Shown piece after piece: positions 57,867 to 64,000 of a stretch of 64,000 nucleotides of DNA (position 1 is the stretch's first letter; every line of letters starts with the position of its first letter). Both the position numbers and the translations under genes were made by a program. This DNA comes from Streptomyces sp. SirexAA-E. GTDB taxonomy: Bacteria > Actinomycetota > Actinomycetes > Streptomycetales > Streptomycetaceae. The stretch lies in NCBI RefSeq assembly GCF_000177195.2, contig NC_015953.1, positions 7,068,001 through 7,132,000 on the forward strand. The letters run 5' to 3'. The notes beneath the pieces were generated by a model. That model had not been told where the DNA came from, searched no databases, and worked only from the letters and a program-made list of their open reading frames with translations.

Positions 57867-58514
57867 TCAGACGGTGCGCAGTACCTTGGTCAGCCCCGCC
57901 ACGAGTTCGTCCCTCGTCAGGTTCTCCATCGGTGCCTCGCTGTCGACCACCACATTGATGACGGCGGCGGCGTTGATGAAGAAGCCTCCGGTCGCCACGG
58001 CGACGGCCACCGCGGCTACCGCCACGGAGACGACCAGGACCACGCAGGCTCCCGTGTCGCCGGGGACGGATCCGTTCGAGTCGGAGACGTCGATCAGGAC
58101 CTGGGAGACGGCGGTCATGGCCTGGTCCACGAGCCTGGGATCGCCGCTGCGTGACTTGGCCGAGAAGTCGGCGAAGATGCCGGGGGACTTCAGCTCGATC
58201 TTCTTGACCAGCTCCGCCACGGCACGGACGGCCTTGGGGTTGTCGTTCACACCCGGTTCGATGCCGTTGAGATTTCCGTCGGCCGCGAGCTTCGCGGCGA
58301 CCGGCCCCTGGCCGAAGAAGAGCCCGGCGAAGAGCTGGTGGCCGTCCTCGGTGGCCGAGAGCTTCGGTCTCTCCGTCGCCGCCGAACCGGCTCTCTCGGC
58401 CGTGGTGTTCACGCTCGTGGGTGCCGCGTTCGCGCTGCCGATGGTGGTGAACGCCGCCGCGCCGGTTACAGCCACAGCCGCAACGATGCTCACTATTCGC
58501 CCATAGTGCTTCAC
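57867..58514 (-). CDS. sdpC: SdpC-like precursor of an SDP-type antimicrobial peptide
   Basis: A 215-residue secreted precursor. Residues 1-30 are a Sec signal peptide (cleavage probably after ANA). The SdpC motif DGHQLFAGLFFGQGPVAAKL is at 57-76. A very hydrophobic segment begins at the only cysteine, Cys157, and runs to about residue 190 (CVVLVVSVAVAAVAVAVATG and on). In Bacillus subtilis, SDP is a 42-residue internal fragment starting at a Cys of SdpC. The GTG at 58514 has an AAGGGG site. First gene of the operon; no sdpI is nearby. Confidence 0.86.
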   Translation of the reverse strand: MKHYGRIVSIVAAVAVTGAAAFTTIGSANAAPTSVNTTAERAGSAATERPKLSATEDGHQLFAGLFFGQGPVAAKLAADGNLNGIEPGVNDNPKAVRAVAELVKKIELKSPGIFADFSAKSRSGDPRLVDQAMTAVSQVLIDVSDSNGSVPGDTGACVVLVVSVAVAAVAVAVATGGFFINAAAVINVVVDSEAPMENLTRDELVAGLTKVLRTV

Positions 58515-58982
58515 AGATCGTTCCCCTTTCGGAGGAAGTTGTGTTGACCTTGTGCGAGACGGCGCAATCCTGGCGGCTGATGTGCCGTCAGGACAAGGTG
58601 CATCTGAGTCGGAACTGACCTGTTTCAGCCACATCTCATGCGCTCTCCACGGGCGGAACAAAGGCTTGAGAACGGGTCACTGTCTGGGGCTTTGCTGCCG
58701 TCGAGGGATGATTTGTCGGCAATGCTGGGGGCGGTATACGGCCTGCGGCCGGGGAGGGGGTCGAGGCCGCGCCCTGTCCGTCGCCGGTGTGGGGGAGGGC
58801 GCGCGGCTCCACATGTGTGCCGAATCCGCCGCGGTCACATCCCGCTTCGCCGCCGGGCCCGGGGACGGCGGCCCGATCGGTACATGGGGCGTTCATCCCC
58901 CTCGTACGGCAGAAGACCAACAGGGCGGCCACTGCAACAGTCTCGGCACATGCGGGGCCGCCCGCGGAGGTACAAGGCTCGA
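58515..58982. other. Region upstream of sdpC
   Basis: 468 bases without a supported gene. It must hold the minus-strand promoter of sdpC. The GC-rich repeat GCCGCCGGGC...GACGGCGGC near 58849-58872 may end the convergent-side MerR transcript. Frames here are artefacts of base composition. Confidence 0.45.
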
Positions 58983-59384
58983 TCAGTCTCCTGGGGCGGT
59001 CTCCGGGGCGGCCTCGTTCCGGCAGGGGCGGCCGGTGAGGAGGTTGGTGGTGGCCCCGGTGATGACGGAATCGAGCCTGCTTCGGACATCGAGCAGTTCC
59101 GCGACCTTGCCGTCGATGCGGTCCCGTTCCGCCGCCAGGCGTTCCAGCAGCTCCGGTGTGGCGTCGCCCTCGACGACGCACGGCAGCAGTTCGGTGATCA
59201 CTTTGCTGGACAAACCGGCGGCGTAGAGCTGCTGGACCAGCCGGACGCGGTCCACCGCGCTCTCCGCGTAGTGCCGTTGGCCGCTGGGGCTGCGCTCCGA
59301 GGTGAGCAGGCCTTGCTCCTCGTAGTACCGCAGCGCCCGGACGCTGACATCCGTCCTGCCGGCGAGCTCGCCGATCCGCATCAT
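58983..59384 (-). CDS. MerR-family regulator
   Basis: A 133-residue MerR protein. The winged HTH is MRIGELAGRTDVSVRALRYYEEQGLLTSERSPSGQRHYAESAVDRVRLVQQLYAAGLSSKVI, followed by the dimerisation helix ELLERLAAERDRIDGKVAELLDVRSRLDSVI. Cys in LPCVVEG is single, so it is not a metal sensor with a normal Cys set. The start is chosen at 59384 for an AGGAGG site. It is divergent from the hydrolase at 59551; the MerR-type promoter at 59419 points to that gene. Confidence 0.9.
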   Translation of the reverse strand: MMRIGELAGRTDVSVRALRYYEEQGLLTSERSPSGQRHYAESAVDRVRLVQQLYAAGLSSKVITELLPCVVEGDATPELLERLAAERDRIDGKVAELLDVRSRLDSVITGATTNLLTGRPCRNEAAPETAPGD

Positions 59385-59418
59385 GATCACGCGCCTCCTG
59401 TGCGAGATGGACCGTACG

Positions 59419-59452
59419 CCTTGCCCCTGACGTCAGTGTGAGGTTTTAGCGT
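59419..59452 (+). promoter_or_regulatory. MerR-type promoter with 20-base spacer
   Basis: -35 TTGCCC (59421-59426) and -10 TAGCGT (59447-59452) are 20 bases apart, longer than normal but typical of MerR-controlled promoters. The central TGACGTCA (59428-59435) is a perfect palindrome and the likely binding centre. It precedes the hydrolase by about 98 bases. Confidence 0.65.
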
Positions 59453-59550
59453 AACCCGTGACGCGGGAGGCCCCACCGCAAGCCACAGCGCGGGCCGCCC
59501 GGCATCCCCACCAACGGCACGGACGTGCAGCAAACAGGAAGAGGTACCTC

Positions 59551-60495
59551 ATGGCGATCGCGGACACGGCGTCGACCGGCATTCCCGTCACCGCCGCCAC
59601 CCCCGTCATCTCGGTCAAGCCGCTCGTCCTGCCCGCGCCGGACCGCGGGCAGGACCTGCGCGTACGGGTCTCCGCGCCCGCCACGGGGCGCGACCTGCCG
59701 ATCGTCCTCCTCGCACACGGATTCGGCTCGTCGCTGGAGGGCTACGGCCCCCTGGCCGACCACTGGGCCGCCCACGGCTTCGTCGTGATCCAGCCCACCC
59801 ACCTCGACTCCAGGACGGTGGGCCTTGCCGCGGACGACCCCCGCAGGCCGCGGATGTGGCGGTACCGCGTCGAGGACATGCGGTGTGTACTCGACCACCT
59901 CGACACGCTGGAGGCGGCGGTCCCCGGTCTGGCCGGCCGTCCCGACCGGAGCCGCGTCGCCGTCGCCGGACACTCCTTCGGTGGCCAGACGGCGGGCGTC
60001 CTGCTGGGACTGCGCGTCCACGACCCGGAGACCGGCGCGGCGGAAGACCTCTCCGACGCGCGAGTCAGGGCGGGCGTGCTGCTCGCCACCGCGGGCAGGG
60101 GCGGACGCGACCTGACCCCCTTCGCGGCGGAGAACCTGCCGTGGCTGAGGAAGCCGGACTTCACGCACATGACCGCCCCGGCCCTCGTGGTCGCCGGGGA
60201 CCGGGACGACTCGGCGCTGACCGTCCGGGGAGCGGACTGGACGGCGGACCCGTACGTCCTGAGCCCCGGCGAGAAGAGCCTGCTCACCCTCTTCGGGGCA
60301 GAGCACTTCCTCGGCGGAATCTCCGGCCACGAGGTCACGGAGACCACCGACGAGAACCCCGCCCGCGTCGCCCTGGTCCAGCAGGTCACCTGGGCCTACC
60401 TCCGCCACGCTCTCGGCGTCGACAGCGCCGCCTGGACGGCGGCACAGCGGGCCCTCGCCGTTGACCATCCGCTGGGCCGGCTCGAATCCAGGTGA
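59551..60495 (+). CDS. Alpha/beta hydrolase (chlorophyllase/PET-like fold)
   Basis: A 314-residue hydrolase. The oxyanion region is LPIVLLAHGFGSSLEGYGPLADHWAAHGFVVIQP, the nucleophile Ser is in VAVAGHSFGGQTAG, an Asp follows in VVAGDRDD, and the catalytic His is likely in FGAEHFLGG. No signal peptide, so it acts in the cytosol. The substrate is an ester or similar small compound. The ATG has AGGAAGAGG 6 bases upstream. It is divergent from a MerR regulator, which should control it. Confidence 0.88.
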   Translation: MAIADTASTGIPVTAATPVISVKPLVLPAPDRGQDLRVRVSAPATGRDLPIVLLAHGFGSSLEGYGPLADHWAAHGFVVIQPTHLDSRTVGLAADDPRRPRMWRYRVEDMRCVLDHLDTLEAAVPGLAGRPDRSRVAVAGHSFGGQTAGVLLGLRVHDPETGAAEDLSDARVRAGVLLATAGRGGRDLTPFAAENLPWLRKPDFTHMTAPALVVAGDRDDSALTVRGADWTADPYVLSPGEKSLLTLFGAEHFLGGISGHEVTETTDENPARVALVQQVTWAYLRHALGVDSAAWTAAQRALAVDHPLGRLESR

Positions 60496-60690
60496 CGCAC
60501 GGGAGAAGCCGCCCGGTGGGCCCCGTCGTACCGGCCGGTGGAGACGCGGGGGCCGAGAGCGCCCCGCGCAGCCGCCGGAAGCCGCACACGACCACGCCGG
60601 CGGAGGCCCCGCCGGTCGGACCAGCGAGGCCTCCCACCACCACGTCCGGCCCGAGGACGGCGCCGGCCGCCGGACCCCACGGGCGGGTCT

Positions 60691-63621
60691 CTACCGTCCG
60701 ACGCGTACTCCCTCGGCATTCACCCGTACTCCGTCGACGGTGAGCGTGCCGTCACGGTGCGCCGTGACCTCGGCGGCCATCGCCGCCGCGAGGTCGATCC
60801 GCTGCCAGCTTCCCCCGTCGCCCTGCTCGTCCAGCACGGAGCCGGAAGGAAGCTGGGTGGCGGCGAGGACCGTGCGGCGCTGGTTGTCGCTGAGCTTCGG
60901 GTGGGCCGTGCGCAGCAGGTCCTCCGCCCCGTCCGGAACGGCCGGTGGCAGGCCCTCCGCGCCGACGCGCGGGTAGCCGTAGGTCAACCGCTGCTTGTAC
61001 GTACCGAGCGCGTCGGCCGTGGGCAGGTACGGCTTCCCGGCGGCGGCGCAGCGCGCCGGTGGACCGCCCGCCCCGACCTCCCGGCACTTCTGCGCGAGGA
61101 CCGTCTCCAGCTCCTCCTTCGACTGCTCCAGGAGCGTCCGGAACCCCGGGTCGGACCACCGCAGTTGAGCGGTCTTCTCGCCGACGACGCGGCCGCCCAT
61201 GATGTCGGTCGGATAGTGGAAGGCCAGCAGGATGCGGTTGTTGCCGTACTCCGAGGCGCGCGCGAGGATCTGCGGCGCCAGTTCGGGCAGCAGGGTGGCG
61301 AGGACGATGCCCTGCGCATAGCCGTGGCTGGTGTGTCCGCTCGGGAAGGAGCCGTCGCCCGCGAGACCGGCGTAGCCGCCGGGACTGTCCCACTGCTCGA
61401 TGAGGCCCTGGTCGTTGCGGAAGCCCATGCGGACGAAGGGGCGCTTGTAACGGTAGTTGTTCTTGGCGGTCTGGTACCAGTCGGCGGAGGAGTCCGGGGT
61501 GTGTTCGACGCGGCCGGACAACAGGGCTTCGGTCTTGGGCAGTTCGCCGTTCTTCAGCGCCTGTTCGTAGAGGCGGCCGAGAGTGCCGCCCAGTCCGTCC
61601 GCCATCGTCCGGTACGGCCGGCCCGCACCGTCCACGAGCGCCTTGTGCACCTGGGGATCGGTGGGCCCGGAAGGGGCGTTGTTGATGTCGACGACCGTCC
61701 GGTCGTTGAGCGCGGTCAGCTCCTCGTACGTCGTGCCCTTCGGCAGCGTCTCGTTGGCCCCCATGACCGCGGGGGTGTCCCGGGCGGTGTCGAACGAGCG
61801 CAGCAGCCAGGTGAAGTAGTCTTCGCCGCCCGGCGCGGTGGGCTGTGTGTCGGAGGGGTAGGACGTGCCGAGCTGTTCGTCGGTGAAGGGCAGGGAGTCG
61901 GCGGTCTGTGCGAGTGAGCGGAGCCCGAAGTAGGCGTCTGAGCTCGTGCCGTTGCACTGGTGGACCTCGACGGCCAGCGTGTTGGTCCCCTCGCGCAGGG
62001 CGGTGACCGGGACGCCGAAGTGGGCGGTGACCGGGTCGCCCTCGCCGGACGTGCCGTCCGGGGTCTCGTACTGGAGGTTCTTCTCGATCTGGCCGTCCCC
62101 GTGGCCGGCGACGCGGCGGCCGTTGAGATAGACGGTCACGGTGTCGTCGTAGACGACCGTGCCGAGCAGCCCGGTGATCGCGTCGAGGGAGGTGCGGTCC
62201 ATCGAGAAGGAGGTCCGGAAGAAGTACGCCTCGAGGCTGTCGCCCGCGTCCTTACGGAGCGTCAGTCCGGTACGGACGGGGAAGTCGGCGCCGAGGTCGG
62301 TGCCGTCGTTCTTCGCACCGAAGGGGCCGGCCGCCTCCTTCCAGGGGACGTCTCCCGGGTCGAAGCCGGTGCGGGTCCACGCCGTGCGGTCCCCGCCTCC
62401 GCGTGCCGGGTCGACATCCGGGGTGTCGAGGTAGCTCCAGGTGGTCGATTCGTCGACGACCGCCTTGCCGATGCGGAGGTCGTCGATCCAGCCGGTGGGC
62501 TTCGCTCCCGACGTGGCGTGCGGGTCCTCGTAGCGCAGCCGGATCTCACTGACGCGCTGACCGGCGAGGGCACCGAGGTCGGCCGACACGGTGGTCCACT
62601 CACCCGGGACGACCGTCGTGCCACCGGACCCCGCCCGGTGGGTGCGCGGGTGCCGGCCGTCCCGGTCGGTGAGGACGACGTCGAGCGCGACGTGGGCGGA
62701 GGCGGCGTCGTCCGGGCGGATCGCATAGCTCAGACGGGAGGTGGGCACGAGCGGGACGTCGAGCCCGGAGCGCAGGACCACCGTGGAGGAGGCCGGTCCG
62801 GACGCGAGGACGCGGCCCGCGTACCGCAACGCGGCGGAGCCGTCGGCCGCGCCCACCGCATCGGCGCTCTCGACCTCTACCCCCAGTGCCGAGGCAGATG
62901 ACCCCGCGGAGCTGCGCAGGGTCCAGTCGGCGAGCTGGAGCTTCTCGCGGTCGGCGGCCGGACCCTCGCACCGGTCGGAGCAGTTGTCGGTGATGCGGAG
63001 CTGGTAGTGGCGGTACGCGTGCACGGTGCCGAGCGGGTAGAAGTTGCTCTGCCCGCGGGCGCCGAAGCGCTGTCCCTTCTCCTGGTCCAGGACCTTCCAC
63101 GAGGAGTGGTCCGCGTCCTTCGCGGCGAGGTCGCTGTCGCTGCCGAGCACGGTCCAGGCGGCGGGATCGCGTGGTGGCGCGTCGTTCGCGGAGGTGAGCG
63201 AGTAGCCCGTGACGGCCGCCGGAGTGCGGAGGGAGTAGATCGCGTGGACGGGTCCGGCCGCGGTGGGCCGTCCGCTGTCACGCGCGTACCACTTGGTGCC
63301 GGGGTCCTGATCGGCGAGGCTCCTGACGCCTTCCGTCGCGCTCGTGTCGTTGGGGTGATCGGAGCGTACGCCGCTCACGGTGGTGGTGACACGGGCGGTC
63401 TCGCCGCGCAGATTCCGGGGGTGTCCCTGGGCCGGGAATCCGGCGGGCCGGGGCGTCCCGGGCTCGTAGGACGTGGCCCAGAACCCGCCCACCTCCGGTG
63501 GCGCGCCGGCTCGGTGGCCGGTGTCGGCCGTGGCCGACCCGGCTCCGAGTGAGCCCGCCAGGAGCACGGCCACGACCACACCGGCTCCCGTACCTCGTCC
63601 ACGTCTGGTGAACACCCGCAC
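60691..63621 (-). CDS. Secreted multidomain PAP2-type phosphatase
   Basis: A 976-residue exported protein. The signal peptide (RRGRG... to SATA, about residue 33) has a twin-Arg-like start. Residues ~60-230 look like an F5/8-type C (galactose-binding-like) domain, with further beta-sandwich segments before the catalytic part. The C-terminal domain has all three PAP2/acid phosphatase motifs: KX6RP (KNNYRYKRP), PSGH (SFPSGHTSHG) and the NR-X5-H-X3-D block in NNRILLAFHYPTD. It probably hydrolyses phosphomonoesters in the medium and binds carbohydrates or the cell wall. The GTG at 63621 has an AGAGGTGA site. Confidence 0.88.
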   Translation of the reverse strand: MRVFTRRGRGTGAGVVVAVLLAGSLGAGSATADTGHRAGAPPEVGGFWATSYEPGTPRPAGFPAQGHPRNLRGETARVTTTVSGVRSDHPNDTSATEGVRSLADQDPGTKWYARDSGRPTAAGPVHAIYSLRTPAAVTGYSLTSANDAPPRDPAAWTVLGSDSDLAAKDADHSSWKVLDQEKGQRFGARGQSNFYPLGTVHAYRHYQLRITDNCSDRCEGPAADREKLQLADWTLRSSAGSSASALGVEVESADAVGAADGSAALRYAGRVLASGPASSTVVLRSGLDVPLVPTSRLSYAIRPDDAASAHVALDVVLTDRDGRHPRTHRAGSGGTTVVPGEWTTVSADLGALAGQRVSEIRLRYEDPHATSGAKPTGWIDDLRIGKAVVDESTTWSYLDTPDVDPARGGGDRTAWTRTGFDPGDVPWKEAAGPFGAKNDGTDLGADFPVRTGLTLRKDAGDSLEAYFFRTSFSMDRTSLDAITGLLGTVVYDDTVTVYLNGRRVAGHGDGQIEKNLQYETPDGTSGEGDPVTAHFGVPVTALREGTNTLAVEVHQCNGTSSDAYFGLRSLAQTADSLPFTDEQLGTSYPSDTQPTAPGGEDYFTWLLRSFDTARDTPAVMGANETLPKGTTYEELTALNDRTVVDINNAPSGPTDPQVHKALVDGAGRPYRTMADGLGGTLGRLYEQALKNGELPKTEALLSGRVEHTPDSSADWYQTAKNNYRYKRPFVRMGFRNDQGLIEQWDSPGGYAGLAGDGSFPSGHTSHGYAQGIVLATLLPELAPQILARASEYGNNRILLAFHYPTDIMGGRVVGEKTAQLRWSDPGFRTLLEQSKEELETVLAQKCREVGAGGPPARCAAAGKPYLPTADALGTYKQRLTYGYPRVGAEGLPPAVPDGAEDLLRTAHPKLSDNQRRTVLAATQLPSGSVLDEQGDGGSWQRIDLAAAMAAEVTAHRDGTLTVDGVRVNAEGVRVGR

Positions 63622-63773
63622 GACTCACCTCTTCCCGTCAGACAACGTTGTCATCACTCAGTGAGCCTGAGGGGTTGCAGGGAGCATGTCAATGACCCGG
63701 TGTCCGCGTGTCCCGTTCGGCCGGTGGGGGCCGCCTGGCCGCGCTCTTCACCGGTGCGGCCCTCGACGGCCGG

Positions 63774-63998
63774 TCACCCGTCGTCCACGGGCGTCCCGTA
63801 CCGCGCCAGGTAGTGCCACACCTTCTTGACCGCCTGGGGGTCGTGGCGTCCGGTCCGGTCCGCGTCCCCGATGGCGCGGGGATCGAGCACGCCGTCGACC
63901 GCGATCCGCGTGCCCAGGTCGACGTACTCCTGACCGCGGTAGCCGGGATGACGGCGGAGCTCGCCGACAGTGAGACGGACACCCGTGTGCCATTCCAC
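63774..63998 (-). CDS. Hypothetical protein, possibly 5'-truncated by the window edge
   Basis: A frame of 74 codons starting at an ATG two bases from the window end. It encodes a soluble, charged sequence (GVRLTVGELRRHPGYRGQEYVDLG, GVLDPRAIGDADRTGRHDP, AVKKVWHYLARYG). No family recognised. No stop separates the ATG from the window end, so the protein may begin further upstream; a ribosome site cannot be seen. Confidence 0.4.
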   Translation of the reverse strand: MEWHTGVRLTVGELRRHPGYRGQEYVDLGTRIAVDGVLDPRAIGDADRTGRHDPQAVKKVWHYLARYGTPVDDG

Positions 63999-64000
63999 GG

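Noticed and set aside
1..64000. CRISPR arrays, prophage, integrase or attachment sites
   Set aside because: No regularly spaced direct repeats, integrase, phage structural genes or tRNA-linked duplications were seen.

Overview
The window is chromosomal DNA of a Streptomyces or very close actinomycete. Evidence: very high GC with strongly GC-biased third codon positions, frequent GTG/TTG starts, AGGAGG-type ribosome sites mixed with many apparently leaderless genes, and streptomycete marker genes (DUF6381, ergothioneine egtABCD, PRC-barrel and XRE/MmyB-type proteins). I see no rRNA, tRNA, CRISPR array, intact insertion sequence or prophage.

Layout. 0-2.4 kb: end of a UvrA-like gene and small stress-type genes (DUF6381, DJ-1/PfpI, HAD phosphatase, dodecin). 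2.5-8.3 kb: an orphan sugar-binding lipoprotein behind a DasR-like operator, then the ergothioneine operon egtA-B-C-D on the minus strand. 8.4-20.3 kb: mostly single genes (PARG-like protein, PemK/MazF-like protein, LacI regulator, thioredoxin and a divergent flavin disulfide reductase, aldo/keto reductase, aldehyde dehydrogenase, PRC-barrel protein, Ser/Thr kinase, metallophosphoesterase, TPR protein, pirin), with clear hairpin terminators between convergent pairs. 20.9-27.3 kb: a sugar porter, then the homogentisate catabolic operon (homogentisate dioxygenase, an unknown protein, fumarylacetoacetase, two CoA-transferase subunits) with a divergent IclR regulator. 28.5-35.1 kb: a second IclR regulator divergent from a six-gene catabolic operon of unknown substrate (NTF2-like, MHS transporter, SDR, SDR, FAD dehydrogenase, NTF2-like).

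35.1-39 kb: a gene-poor scar with decayed fragments, then a TetX-like monooxygenase/TetR pair with two tandem operators, and a two-gene membrane protein/winged-helix unit behind a 59-bp near-perfect palindrome. 39.1-42.3 kb: a tightly overlapping acyl-CoA dehydrogenase / PIG-L deacetylase / NodS-like methyltransferase / GT2 glycosyltransferase cassette; the GT2 gene carries a one-base frameshift. 42.8-46 kb: an ABC importer (permease, ATPase, binding lipoprotein) under a cobalamin riboswitch, so probably btuCDF rather than a siderophore system. 46.2-50.6 kb: two paralogous divergent modules, each an XRE/MmyB-type regulator facing an SDR, each with its own intergenic palindrome.

50.9-54.9 kb: a sulfonate/taurine uptake operon (permease, binding lipoprotein, ATPase, TauD-type dioxygenase) preceded by a leaderless 23-codon ORF ending in three Cys codons and by two overlapping hairpins, which looks like a cysteine-responsive attenuator. 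55.3-58.5 kb: small stress-type proteins, then an sdpC-sdpA-sdpB operon for an SDP-like (sporulation-delaying-protein type) antimicrobial peptide with no visible sdpI immunity gene. 59-64 kb: a MerR regulator and the hydrolase it probably controls, a 976-residue secreted PAP2-type phosphatase, and a small gene at the edge.

The most notable systems are the SDP-like peptide operon, the polycysteine leader, the Nod-factor-like enzyme cassette, the riboswitch-controlled importer and the uncharacterised IclR-linked catabolic operon. All functional assignments come from reading motifs and context; no database search was run.
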